NCBI GenBank assembly: GCA_905339235.1
Contig: CAJPFG010000003.1
Span: 226,314 to 290,313 of the forward strand
Direction of reading: 5' to 3'
From: Phycisphaerales bacterium
Lineage (GTDB): Bacteria; Planctomycetota; Phycisphaerae; Phycisphaerales; UBA1924
DNA length: 64,000 nucleotides
In this document: positions 44,592 through 53,232 of the stretch, in pieces
Position numbering within the stretch: the stretch's first letter is position 1
How the letters are laid out: each line of letters opens with the position of its first letter
The notes under the pieces: generated by a model
What the model saw: the letters and a program-made list of their open reading frames with translations, nothing else
Told to the model about the DNA's origin: nothing
Databases searched by the model: none
Translations under genes and position numbers: made by a program

Positions 44592-46001
44592 ATGTTCCGC
44601 CGCATCCTCGCGTGCCTGTGCCTCTTGCCCGCCATCGCCCACGCCGGCATCTTCGACATCGACGGCAAGGCCCCCCAGCGCGTCCTCGTCTCGCTCGACG
44701 AGCCCGATCCCGTCATCGCCGAGCCGCGTTCTCCCATGATCGATGAAGTCCGCGGCCTCATCGCCGAACTCTCCCCCGCCCAGATCCGAGAACTCCGCGC
44801 CTGCGCCGGGTCCTCAACCGCCCGCACTCCCCAGATCCCTCAGTTCGCTCCCCGCCTGCTCGTTCTTCACCTCTCCACCGGCGAAACGACTCGCGATATC
44901 GAAGTGCTCCTGCTCGATGACGGCGCCTTCGCCGCGCGCCCGGTCCGCTTCGACCAGAAGACCAAGGCCGTCGAACTCAATCGCGACAAGTTTCGAGACC
45001 TCGCCCGCACCTGGTCAACGTACCGCGGCGCGTTCAAACTCCCCTCCGGCCCGACTCCGGCAACCGTCTCGCCACTTCCCGCGCCCGTCGGTCCCTCCTG
45101 GTTCACGCTCGACCGGCGCGAACTCGGCGACCGCTTCCTCAACGGCAGCCCCACCACCATCGCAGGCGCCAATCGCGACATCCACTCCGAACCCTTCCGC
45201 ATCCGCCTCCCCAAGGACTATGACCCCCACGACCTCCGCGGCCTCGTCGTCTGGATCGACGCCGGCTCCAAAGGCGACCTCCACGCGCCCCTCCACGCCG
45301 CCTGCGACCAACTCGGCTTCATCCTCGTCGGCGCCGTCACCACCGGCAACGACCGTCCCACCGCCGACCGCTTCCAACTCGCCCTCGACGCGGTCGACAC
45401 CGTCCGGGCCCGCTACCTCATCGACAACCGCCGCGTGTACGTCAGCGGCATCTCCGGCGGCGGCAAAATCAGCACCCACCTCTGGGCCTGCTACCCCGAC
45501 GTCTTCACCGGCGCGGTCCCGATCGTCGGCCTCGCCTCCTACACCGACGTCCCCGCGGGCCCAGGCCAGGTCTGGAAGGGCGACTTCCAGAAGCCCCGCG
45601 ACCGCGAGCGCCTCACGCTCCTCAAGCAGCACCGCTGCGCCGCCGTCACCGGCGACAAGGACTTCAACCACCGGCCCATCCTCGAAACTGCGAAAGTCAT
45701 GACCAAGGACGGCCTGCCCGTCCGCGTCTTCGACTACCCGGGAATGGCGCACACCCTCCCCAAGCCCGCGGACTTTACCGAGGCACTCAAATGGGTGGAC
45801 GAGCCCGCCGGCACCCTGCGAGACAAGGAACTCGCCGACGCCAAGGCCGCATGGGACAAACTCCATGCCCCAGACGCTCCCGCCCCAGGCACGCCCGACC
45901 GCACCGCCGCGCTCGCCGAGATCACCCGCGTCGGTCCGTGGTCTCCGCAGGCTTGGCGGGCCCTTGAGGAACTCGGCCTGCTCACATCCCACGGACTCTG
46001 A
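44592..46001 (+). CDS. Secreted alpha/beta hydrolase
   Basis: 469 residues with a signal peptide (ending AIAHAG). The C-terminal half is an alpha/beta hydrolase: GLVVWIDAGSKG oxyanion region, nucleophile Ser in VSGISGGGKIS, an acid in TGDKDFNHRP and a His in PGMAHTLP. The N-terminal 190 residues are a beta-rich domain with no recognised family. It could be an esterase or polysaccharide deacetylase. TATCGT lies 6 nt before the ATG and no ribosome site is seen. Confidence 0.78.
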   Translation: MFRRILACLCLLPAIAHAGIFDIDGKAPQRVLVSLDEPDPVIAEPRSPMIDEVRGLIAELSPAQIRELRACAGSSTARTPQIPQFAPRLLVLHLSTGETTRDIEVLLLDDGAFAARPVRFDQKTKAVELNRDKFRDLARTWSTYRGAFKLPSGPTPATVSPLPAPVGPSWFTLDRRELGDRFLNGSPTTIAGANRDIHSEPFRIRLPKDYDPHDLRGLVVWIDAGSKGDLHAPLHAACDQLGFILVGAVTTGNDRPTADRFQLALDAVDTVRARYLIDNRRVYVSGISGGGKISTHLWACYPDVFTGAVPIVGLASYTDVPAGPGQVWKGDFQKPRDRERLTLLKQHRCAAVTGDKDFNHRPILETAKVMTKDGLPVRVFDYPGMAHTLPKPADFTEALKWVDEPAGTLRDKELADAKAAWDKLHAPDAPAPGTPDRTAALAEITRVGPWSPQAWRALEELGLLTSHGL

Positions 46002-46073
46002 TCTCGATGCCTCGATGCCGCGTGCCTTGATGCCTTCTTTGGTTCGCACCGCGCCTATCACTTCCGGCCCCCC

Positions 46074-48578
46074 ATGCCGCGCGCCGCCGCCAAACCCCGC
46101 CGCAAGGCCGCAATCGCGCCTCCACCCACCACCGGCCGCGCGTCTCTCGAATCCTGGTTCGCGTCGCGAGGCTGGACGCCCTGGCCCTTCCAGACGCAGG
46201 CCTGGGACTCCCACGCCGCGGGAATGGGCGGCCTCGTCGAAGTCCCCACCGGCGCGGGCAAGACCTACGCCGCGTACGGCGGCCCGCTCATCGACCTCAT
46301 CGACGAATGGCGAGACCACCCCGACTCCCCGCCCCAGGGCATCCGCGTCCTCTACATCACGCCCCTCCGCGCCGTTTCGCGCGACATCGAGTTCGCCCTT
46401 CGCGCACCCATCGCCGAACTCAACCTCCCCTTCACCGTCGAGGGCCGCACCGGCGACACGCCCGCCTCCGTGCGCCTCCGCCAGAAGGACCGCCTCCCCA
46501 ACGTCCTCGTCACCACCCCCGAATCCCTCACGCTCCTGCTCACCCACGAGTCCGCCCGCGAGCGCTTCGCCGCGCTCCGTGCCGTCATCCTCGACGAGTG
46601 GCACGAACTGCTCGCCTCCAAACGCGGCACGCAAACCGAGCTCGCCATCGCACGCCTGCGCACCTTCGCGCCAAGCCTCCGCTCGTGGGCCCTCTCCGCC
46701 ACCGTCCCCAATCTCGACCGGGCCCTCGCCGCCGCGATGGGCGCTCGCGATGAACACACGCCCAACCCCGGCGCTCTCATCCGCGGCGGGATGCACCGCC
46801 CCGTCACCATCGACGCCGTGCTCCCATCCCGTCCCGAGCATCTTCCCTGGGCAGGCCACATGGGCCTCTCCATGCTCCCCGACGTCCTCGCCGCCCTCGA
46901 CCCTGCCTCACCCACCATCATCTTCACCAACACCCGCTCCCAGTCCGAGCGCTGGTACCACGCCATCACGTACATGCGCCCCGAGTGGGCGCCCGTCACC
47001 GCCCTCCACCACGGCTCCATCGACCGCGACGAACGCGAGCGCGTCGAGGCCGGGCTCAAGTCCGGCGCGCTCCGCCTCGTCGTCGCGACCTCCTCGCTCG
47101 ATCTGGGCGTGGACTTCGCGCCCGTCGAACGCGTCGTGCAGATCGGCTCTCCCAAGGGCATCGCCCGCATCGCCCAGCGTGCCGGGCGCGGCGCTCACCG
47201 CCCCATGGCCCCCTGCCGCATCACCTGCGTCCCCACGCACGCCCTCGAACTCTTCGAGATCGCCGCCGCACGGGCCGCGCTCGCCGCGGGCCACCTCGAG
47301 CCCCGCGACCCGCACGACAAGCCCCTCGACGTCCTCGCCCAGCACCTGGTCACCTGCGCGATGGGCGGGGGCTTCAACCCGAACGCACTCTTCGACGAAG
47401 TCCGCACCGCCTGGTCCTTCCGAACGCTCACGCGACAGGAGTTCGACTGGGCCCTGGTCCTGGTGACCCGCGGCGGGGCGCTCCACTCCTACCCCGACTT
47501 CCGCCGCGTCGCCACTCTCGAGGGCGGCCGCCACGCCGTCACCGACCGCCGCATCGCCCAACTCCACCGCCTCAACGTCGGCACCATCGTCAGCGACTCC
47601 ACCATCGAGATCCGCTACCTCGGCGGCCGCGCCCTCGGCCGCATCGAAGAGAGTTTCATCGCCAACCTCAACGAGGGCCAACGCTTCGTCTTCGCCGGCA
47701 AGACCCTCACCTTCGCCTTCATCAAGGACCTCGTCGCCTACGCCCGCCCCGCCAAGGGCAAGGCCAACTACACACCCATCTGGTCCGGCACCAAACTCCC
47801 CATTTCCGAATCCCTCGCCGGCGCCATCCGCGCCGCCCTCGAGCACGCCGGCCGTGGGCGCTTCGACACGCCCGAACTCCTCGCCGCCCGCGACCTCGTC
47901 TCCGCCCACCAGCGACTCAGCCTCATCCCCGCCGCCGACGAACTCCTTGCCGAGATCCATCACACCCGCGAGGGTTGCCACCTCTTCCTCTTCCCATTCG
48001 ACGGCCGCCTCGTCCACGCCGGACTCGCCGCCATCCTCGCCCTGCGACTCACCCGCCTGCACAAGGGCACGATCGTCACCGCCGTCAGCGACTACGGCCT
48101 GGAACTCCTCGCGGGCCGCGGCTTTCCTTTCGCCGACCTCCTCTCCCCAGCGCTCTTCTCACGCGAGGGCCTGACCGCCGACGCCATCGCGAGCGTCAAC
48201 ATGAGCCAACTCGCCAAACTCCAGTTCCGGGAAGTCGCCCGCGTCGCGGGCCTGGTCTTCGAGAACTACCCCGGCCAGCGCAAGACCGCCCGCCAGGTCC
48301 GCGCTTCATCCTCACTCCTGTTCGACGTGCTCAACGAGTTCGACCCCGAGAACATGCTCCTCCACCAGGCCCGGCGCGAAGTCCTCGACCGCCACTTCGA
48401 GCAGGGCCGCCTCGCCCGCACTATGGCCCGACTCGCCAACTCCAAACTCCGCATCACCCAGCCCGCACGCCTCACCCCCCTCGCCTTCCCGATCCTCATC
48501 GAACGCCAGAGCGCCCTCCTGACCAGCGAGACAATCCTCGAACGCCTCAAGGCCATGAGGAAGATCTGGACTCCATAA
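46074..48578 (+). CDS. Ligase-associated DEXH-box DNA helicase (Lhr-core type)
   Basis: 834 residues. Motif I VPTGAGKT, DEWH box (ILDEWHELLASKRG), motif III SATVPN, motif IV IIFTNTRSQSERWYHA, motif VI QRAGRGAHR, then the WH and beta-barrel domains of Lhr-core proteins. In many bacteria this helicase is encoded with an ATP-dependent DNA ligase, an MBL-fold exonuclease and the PdeM phosphoesterase as a DNA damage response set. Here only PdeM follows. The leader contains short repeats of the type cctcgatg. Confidence 0.93.
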   Translation: MPRAAAKPRRKAAIAPPPTTGRASLESWFASRGWTPWPFQTQAWDSHAAGMGGLVEVPTGAGKTYAAYGGPLIDLIDEWRDHPDSPPQGIRVLYITPLRAVSRDIEFALRAPIAELNLPFTVEGRTGDTPASVRLRQKDRLPNVLVTTPESLTLLLTHESARERFAALRAVILDEWHELLASKRGTQTELAIARLRTFAPSLRSWALSATVPNLDRALAAAMGARDEHTPNPGALIRGGMHRPVTIDAVLPSRPEHLPWAGHMGLSMLPDVLAALDPASPTIIFTNTRSQSERWYHAITYMRPEWAPVTALHHGSIDRDERERVEAGLKSGALRLVVATSSLDLGVDFAPVERVVQIGSPKGIARIAQRAGRGAHRPMAPCRITCVPTHALELFEIAAARAALAAGHLEPRDPHDKPLDVLAQHLVTCAMGGGFNPNALFDEVRTAWSFRTLTRQEFDWALVLVTRGGALHSYPDFRRVATLEGGRHAVTDRRIAQLHRLNVGTIVSDSTIEIRYLGGRALGRIEESFIANLNEGQRFVFAGKTLTFAFIKDLVAYARPAKGKANYTPIWSGTKLPISESLAGAIRAALEHAGRGRFDTPELLAARDLVSAHQRLSLIPAADELLAEIHHTREGCHLFLFPFDGRLVHAGLAAILALRLTRLHKGTIVTAVSDYGLELLAGRGFPFADLLSPALFSREGLTADAIASVNMSQLAKLQFREVARVAGLVFENYPGQRKTARQVRASSSLLFDVLNEFDPENMLLHQARREVLDRHFEQGRLARTMARLANSKLRITQPARLTPLAFPILIERQSALLTSETILERLKAMRKIWTP

Positions 48579-48682
48579 GCAGTTTCACACAAAGACACAG
48601 GACTCGCAAGCGCTGATGCTCTCCCCGCCCTCCTCCTCTTCTCTGCGCACTCTGCGAACTCTGCGAGAAACCTCCCTCCGAA

Positions 48683-48732
48683 TTTGGCCCTTTGGCAATT
48701 TGCCACTTGGCAATTTGAACTATCCTCCCCCA
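48683..48732 (+). repeat. 50-bp leader element ending at the pdeM start codon
   Basis: Contains tandem TTTGGCC / TTTGGCA / TTTGCCA / TTGGCA units, then TATCCT (48721-48726) and CCCCCA directly before ATG 48733. It aligns with 51525-51573 with about eight differences. The preceding stretch also has CTCTGCG repeats (48640-48670). It may be a promoter giving a leaderless mRNA. Confidence 0.6.
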
Positions 48733-49383
48733 ATGCCGTCCCTCGCCACTCTCACCACCCTGACGCTCGCCGGCGAGTCCATCACCCTCCTCCCCCACCG
48801 CGCGGCCCTCTGGAACTCCACGCTCCTCATCGCCGATCTCCATCTCGGCAAGACTCACTCCCTTCACACTCTGGGTATCGGCGTCCCCGGCGACTCGTTC
48901 GACGAATCGCTCAATCGCCTGGCCGCGCTCATCGCCGACACCGGCGCCGCGCGTCTCCTCATCCTCGGCGATCTCCTCCACGCACCCGCCGGCCTCACAC
49001 CCACCATGATCGACCGCGTCGCGGCCTGGCGCGAGCGCCATTCCATCGACATCACCGTCGTCCCCGGCAACCACGACCGCAAACTCGAATCCCTCGCCAA
49101 CACCTGGCGCTTCACCATCGCCCCCGAGCGCCTCGACGAAGGCCCGTTCACCTTCACCCACGATCCCGTCCCCGTCCGCCACCGCTACGTCTTCGGCGGC
49201 CATCTCCACCCCGCCATCAAACTCCCCGGCGGCCGCTTCCCCCTCAAACTCCCCGCGTTCCTCATCGGCCCCGACCTCGCCATCCTCCCCGCCTTCAGCA
49301 CCTTCTCCGCCGGCTCCACCCTCCGCCCCAAGCCCGGTGACCGCGTGTTCGCAATCGCGGGGGAGCGGGTGGTGGAGGTGTGA
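48733..49383 (+). CDS. pdeM: Ligase-associated DNA damage response endonuclease PdeM
   Basis: 216 residues. The calcineurin-like metallophosphoesterase motifs are all present: IADLHLGKTH, LGDLLH, PGNHDRKL and FGGHLHPAI, which hold the two metal ions. It follows the ligase-associated helicase and belongs to the same repair set. Confidence 0.93.
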   Translation: MPSLATLTTLTLAGESITLLPHRAALWNSTLLIADLHLGKTHSLHTLGIGVPGDSFDESLNRLAALIADTGAARLLILGDLLHAPAGLTPTMIDRVAAWRERHSIDITVVPGNHDRKLESLANTWRFTIAPERLDEGPFTFTHDPVPVRHRYVFGGHLHPAIKLPGGRFPLKLPAFLIGPDLAILPAFSTFSAGSTLRPKPGDRVFAIAGERVVEV

Positions 49384-49424
49384 AGTTCTCCGTGGGTTTC
49401 AGGCCTTGAGGCAGTCCCGTCCGT

Positions 49425-50492
49425 CTACTTTCGAAAGTCGACCGGGAGCCGCCCGTCGGTCGTGCGCGCGGTGGGATCCGCGCCCGCCTTGATGAGAAGT
49501 TCCGCCATCTCCGAATCGTTATTCCAATAGGCAAAGTGCAGGGGAGTTGCCAGGTCCGATGCTCGCCCGGCTTGGACATCTATCCCGAGATTCATGGAGA
49601 GCAGCAACCGCACGGTCTCCCGCTTTCCAGAAAACGCGGCCACGTACAAGAGCGACCCGAAGTCAGCGGTGCGAGCCTTCGGATCAGCTCCACGCTCGAG
49701 AAGTGCTGTAATCCCATCATTCCAGCCCAGTTCTGCCGCGAGAAGCAACGGGGGGAACTCGTAATCGCCACCCCTCGCCTCGATGTCGGCGCCATGGTCC
49801 AGGAGAAAAGCCAACGCTTCGGTGTCCTTGTTGCCCACCGCCACGTGCAGCGGTTGCTCTCCTCTGTCCGATTTGACGTCGACGGAAAAGCCCCGGTCAA
49901 ACAGCACGCGGAGCTTGGCCAGCAAATCCGGTCCATCCGCGTAGGCCATGGCCTCATCCCCGACATCCATCTGTAAGTCCGCGCCAGCGCCCAGGAGCGC
50001 TTCTACCGTGACGATAGAGGCATGAGACAGGGCGGTCCGGAGCGGCTGCCCGCAGTTTTCTAGCGCGTAAGCCGCCCGTCCTTCGCGTGGCGGGGAGCGA
50101 AGTTCGGCACCCGCGCGAACCAAAGCTCCGGCCGCGCCATCCGCTCCGGCCCAAAGCGATGCGTGCAGCGGGGTAAACCCAAGCTCGTCTTCCGCGTTCT
50201 TGTCGGCACCCGCGCGAAGCAACACCTCAACGATCTCGACACGGTTGTCTCGGGCCGCGAGATGCAGCGGCGTTGCGCCCCAGGTGTGGGGAAAAAGCCC
50301 GGCATGCATGCGGACACTGGCGTCCGCGCCGGTACCGACGAGCCTCTTGACCCGCTCGACGTCGTTCCTCATCACAGCCCGATGAAGTGACGACGCGTTA
50401 CCGTATTGGATCGAGTCGAGGAACCACCAGACCGCGGTCCACGCCACGGCGACAGTCACCACGGGCACGACCCAAATTGGCCTGATTCGCAC
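49425..50492 (-). CDS. Membrane-anchored ankyrin-repeat protein
   Basis: 355 residues. One N-terminal span (IWVVPVVTVAVAWTAVWWFL) precedes about eight ankyrin repeats, the clearest being GATPLHLAARDNRVEIVEVLLRAGADKNA, GFTPLHASLWAG and TPLHFAYWNNDSEMAELLIKAGADP. It probably mediates protein-protein contacts at the membrane. It converges on pdeM. Confidence 0.88.
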   Translation of the reverse strand: MRIRPIWVVPVVTVAVAWTAVWWFLDSIQYGNASSLHRAVMRNDVERVKRLVGTGADASVRMHAGLFPHTWGATPLHLAARDNRVEIVEVLLRAGADKNAEDELGFTPLHASLWAGADGAAGALVRAGAELRSPPREGRAAYALENCGQPLRTALSHASIVTVEALLGAGADLQMDVGDEAMAYADGPDLLAKLRVLFDRGFSVDVKSDRGEQPLHVAVGNKDTEALAFLLDHGADIEARGGDYEFPPLLLAAELGWNDGITALLERGADPKARTADFGSLLYVAAFSGKRETVRLLLSMNLGIDVQAGRASDLATPLHFAYWNNDSEMAELLIKAGADPTARTTDGRLPVDFRK

Positions 50493-51024
50493 GTAGAAGT
50501 CTACAGGCCGCGGTTGGCAACAGTTGCGGCATGCATCGCCACGCCCCAGGTGAAAAAAGCGAGTTCGGGGCGCGTCGCCATGGATTCGTCCGACACGCGG
50601 GTTCGCTCCAAACTACGACCACTCCAGTCCAGACTCGGCCGAGTTTGCGCCGAACCTCCCCACGATCGATCCTCCCGTGCCAACGATCACACCGATCCTG
50701 GGCACGATCGCTCCAAACGTGCCAAGGATCGCCCCGATCCTGGGCACGATAGCTCCGATCGTGCCAACGATTGCTCCTATCGTGGGCACAAAAACTGTCT
50801 TTCTTCCCGCAGAAACTGCGTGAAGTCAGACCCCCGCAACACCCATCCGTGCGGACGCCGTGCCAGCGGGCGTTTTTCACGGACGGGCTGAACTTGCGCG
50901 GGTTGCCCCTCCCGCAACGACCCTCTCCCCTCCCCACCCGAAGGGCGCACGCCTCTGGGCACCCGCGCGCCCTGCGGGCGAAGAGCCGAGTCGTTCCTGG
51001 CGTATCGTGAACCGTGAAGTAGCG
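50493..51024. other. Intergenic region with a 21-bp repeat array
   Basis: 530 bp between the divergent ankyrin and zinc-ribbon genes. Apart from the repeat array at 50656-50790, no gene or RNA is recognised. The long open frames on both strands over the repeats are a result of the 21-bp period being divisible by three. Confidence 0.5.
50656..50790. repeat. 21-bp imperfect tandem repeat, about six units
   Basis: Units start at 50656, 50677, 50698, 50719, 50740, 50761 and 50782 (last partial). Two forms alternate: GTGCCAACGATCACACCGAT and CTGGGCACGATCGCTCCAAA. In one plus frame the units read as the heptapeptide IAPILGT / IAPNVPR, and in one minus frame as IGAIVGT / IGAIVPR. No usable start with a ribosome site was found for either. 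Confidence 0.75.
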
Positions 51025-51462
51025 ATGGGCAATCTGCGGTGGACCTGCACCATCTCCCTCGCTGTCGTGCTCGCCGCGTACGCCTTCACCGCGCGATACA
51101 CCGCATTCGTCGGATGGGGCAACGACGACAATCGCAGCGTTCAACTCGCCTCCGGATGCATCTCCGCCCGCTGGGAGCTCGGTGGGCCGCTCGGTCAACG
51201 GCGATCGCAACTCCACGTCAGAAAGCATCCTTTCTATTGGCGCTTTCAGCTCGCCCGCCTGCCGTGGAGGCCCAACGGCCACCAACTCGTCATCCCGCTG
51301 TGGTGCCCGACCGTGCTGCTCGCACTGCCGACGGCGCTGCTGTGGCGCTCGCACCGGCAAAACCGGGCGACCCTGAACCCATGCCCGAAGTGCGGATACT
51401 CGCTCACCGGCCTGGCCGTCGGCGCGCCGTGCCCAGAAATGTGGCAAGCTCGCGCGGGTTGA
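51025..51462 (+). CDS. Small membrane protein with a frameshifted zinc-ribbon tail
   Basis: 145 residues as read. Two membrane spans (CTISLAVVLAAYAFTARY and LVIPLWCPTVLLALPTALLW) are followed by a CPKCGYSLTGLAVGAPCPE zinc ribbon. The second CxxC should read CPECG, but an extra A in the run AAA at 51437-51439 changes it to CPEMWQARAG and a stop. Reading one A fewer gives CPECGKLARVESNP and a stop at 51475. It is therefore either a recent frameshift or a sequencing error. The tail resembles that of the gene at 58802. Function unknown. Confidence 0.6.
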   Translation: MGNLRWTCTISLAVVLAAYAFTARYTAFVGWGNDDNRSVQLASGCISARWELGGPLGQRRSQLHVRKHPFYWRFQLARLPWRPNGHQLVIPLWCPTVLLALPTALLWRSHRQNRATLNPCPKCGYSLTGLAVGAPCPEMWQARAG

Positions 51463-51524
51463 ATCAAACCCCTGAGTCCACTCCGCGTCCTCCGCTCCTC
51501 CCCTCCGCGTTCGCCTGTTCCGGC

Positions 51525-51573
51525 TTTGGCCATTTGGCCATTTGCCATTTGGCCATTTGACGTACCCTCCCCC
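51525..51573 (+). repeat. 49-bp leader element ending at the aminotransferase start codon
   Basis: TTTGGCCA / TTTGGCCA / TTTGCCA / TTTGGCCA units, then TACCCT (51563-51568) and CCCCC directly before ATG 51574. It is homologous to 48683-48732. Confidence 0.6.
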
Positions 51574-52770
51574 ATGTCCCTCGTCTCCCACCGCTTCCGT
51601 CCCTTCGGCGGCTCCATCTTCGCCGAAATGACCGCCCTCTCCAACAAGCACGGCGCCGTCAACCTCTCCCAGGGCTTCCCCGACTTCGACGGCCCCGCCG
51701 CGGCCAAGGACGGCGCCATCCACGCCATCAACGCCGGGCACGCCCAGTACGGCCGCATGATCGGCGTCCCGCCACTCAACCAGGCCATCGCCGTGGCCTG
51801 GGAGCGCGACGGCCGCCCCGCCATCGACCCCGACGCCCACATCACCGTCACCTCCGGCTGCTCCGAGGGCATCGTCGCCGCCATCCTCGGTCTGCTCAAC
51901 CCCGGCGATGAACTGGTCGTCTTCGAGCCCTTCTTCGACTTCTACGTCACCGCCGCGGCCATGGCCGCCGCCACCCCGCGCTTCGTCACTCTCCACCCGC
52001 CGCGCAACCCCGCCGCGCCCGACGCCGCCTTCTCCTTCGACGAGTCCGAACTCCGTGCCGCCATCACCCCGCGCACCCGCGCCATTGTGGTGAACACGCC
52101 CCACAACCCCACCGGCAAGGTCTTCACGCGCGACGAACTCACCCTCATCGCAACCCTCGCGCAGCAGCACAACGCCATCGTCATCACCGACGAGGTCTAC
52201 GAGCACCTCACCTACGAGCCGCGCCTCCCCCACATCTCCATCGCCACGCTCCCCGGCATGTGGGAGCGCACCATCACGCTCAGCAGCCTCGGCAAAACCT
52301 TCAGCCTCACCGGCTGGAAGGTCGGCTGGGCCATCGCCCCCGAGCCCCTCTCCGCCGCTGTCCGCGCCGCCCACCAGTTCCTCACCTTCTGCGCCGCCAC
52401 TCCCCTCCAGCACGGCGCGGCCGCGGCCCTCCGCAACCCCGGCTCCTACGCCGCCGACCTCCGCACCCTCTTCGCCGCCAACCGCGACCTCCTGACCGAC
52501 GCCCTCCGCCGCGCCGGCCTCACCGTCTTCCCCTCGCACGCGACGTACTTCCTCATGGCCGACCACAGCGCCCTGGGCTTCCCCGACGACCGCGCCTTCT
52601 GCACCCACCTCACCGCCAACATCGGCGTCGCGGCCATCCCGCCCAGCGTCTTCTACGCCGACCCAACCCACGGCCGCGCCCTCGCCCGCTTCGCATTCTG
52701 CAAAAAGCGCGACACCATCGATCAGGCCGTCCAGCGTCTCTCCAATCTCACCAGGCGATCAGCAACCTGA
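51574..52770 (+). CDS. Class I/II PLP-dependent aminotransferase
   Basis: 398 residues. NLSQGFPDFDGP at the N-terminus and NTPHNPTGKVF, ITDEVYEHLTYE and SLGKTFSLTGWKVGW (the Lys binds PLP) mark a YbdL/kynurenine-aminotransferase-like enzyme, often acting on methionine or aromatic amino acids. It has no ribosome site; the 49-bp leader element abuts the ATG. Confidence 0.93.
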   Translation: MSLVSHRFRPFGGSIFAEMTALSNKHGAVNLSQGFPDFDGPAAAKDGAIHAINAGHAQYGRMIGVPPLNQAIAVAWERDGRPAIDPDAHITVTSGCSEGIVAAILGLLNPGDELVVFEPFFDFYVTAAAMAAATPRFVTLHPPRNPAAPDAAFSFDESELRAAITPRTRAIVVNTPHNPTGKVFTRDELTLIATLAQQHNAIVITDEVYEHLTYEPRLPHISIATLPGMWERTITLSSLGKTFSLTGWKVGWAIAPEPLSAAVRAAHQFLTFCAATPLQHGAAAALRNPGSYAADLRTLFAANRDLLTDALRRAGLTVFPSHATYFLMADHSALGFPDDRAFCTHLTANIGVAAIPPSVFYADPTHGRALARFAFCKKRDTIDQAVQRLSNLTRRSAT

Positions 52771-52785
52771 GCCCGAGCCAAGTCT

Positions 52786-52882
52786 GAAGTCAGTAGTCCG
52801 AAGTCCGAAGTCCGAAGTTTGGAGTTTGAAGTTTGAAGTTTGAAGTTTGAGGTTTGAGGTTTGAAGTTTGAGGTTTGAGGTT
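52786..52882. repeat. Left part of a heptamer tandem repeat array
   Basis: About 14 copies of a 7-bp unit drifting from AGTCCGA to AGTTTGA to GGTTTGA. It is cut at 52882 by the IS element and continues in phase at 54132. Confidence 0.85.
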
Positions 52883-52950
52883 TGACCCTGCCCGCGTTTC
52901 GTTGACACAATCCCGCCGGGCTACAACAGCCCGAGCCATGGAGTGTCACG

Positions 52951-53232
52951 ATGCCGAAGGTCTATTCCGACGAGTTCAAGCAGGGCGCCGTCGAGCAGGT
53001 GATCGTCCAGCGCCACACGATCAGCTCGGTCGCCAAGCGGCTGGGCGTCAACTACCACACGCTGCGGGAGTGGGTCGTGGCGGCCAGGTCCCGCTCGACG
53101 GTCTCGACCGTCCCGGCTGATCTTCCCCTCGAGCAGCGGGTCCGCGAGCTGGAGAAGGAGTGCGCCCGGCTCCGGATGGAGCGCGACATCCTAAAAAAAG
53201 CGACGGCCTACTTCGCGAAGGAGCACCTGTGA
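52951..53232 (+). CDS. IS3-family transposase OrfA
   Basis: 93 residues. The HTH is SDEFKQGAVEQVIVQRHTISSVAKRLGVNYHTLREW. A leucine-zipper segment follows (LEQRVRELEKECARLRMERDILKKATAYF). The run AAAAAAA at 53193-53199 inside DILKKA allows -1 slippage into the orfB frame to make the OrfAB transposase. It binds the inverted repeats. Confidence 0.95.
   Translation: MPKVYSDEFKQGAVEQVIVQRHTISSVAKRLGVNYHTLREWVVAARSRSTVSTVPADLPLEQRVRELEKECARLRMERDILKKATAYFAKEHL

Noticed and set aside
50398..52671. Very long open frame on the minus strand (757 codons)
   Set aside because: It lies opposite the aminotransferase and crosses the 21-bp repeats. Its composition (GE, GV, EG repeats) is that of a shadow of a high-GC gene, and nothing resembles a protein family.
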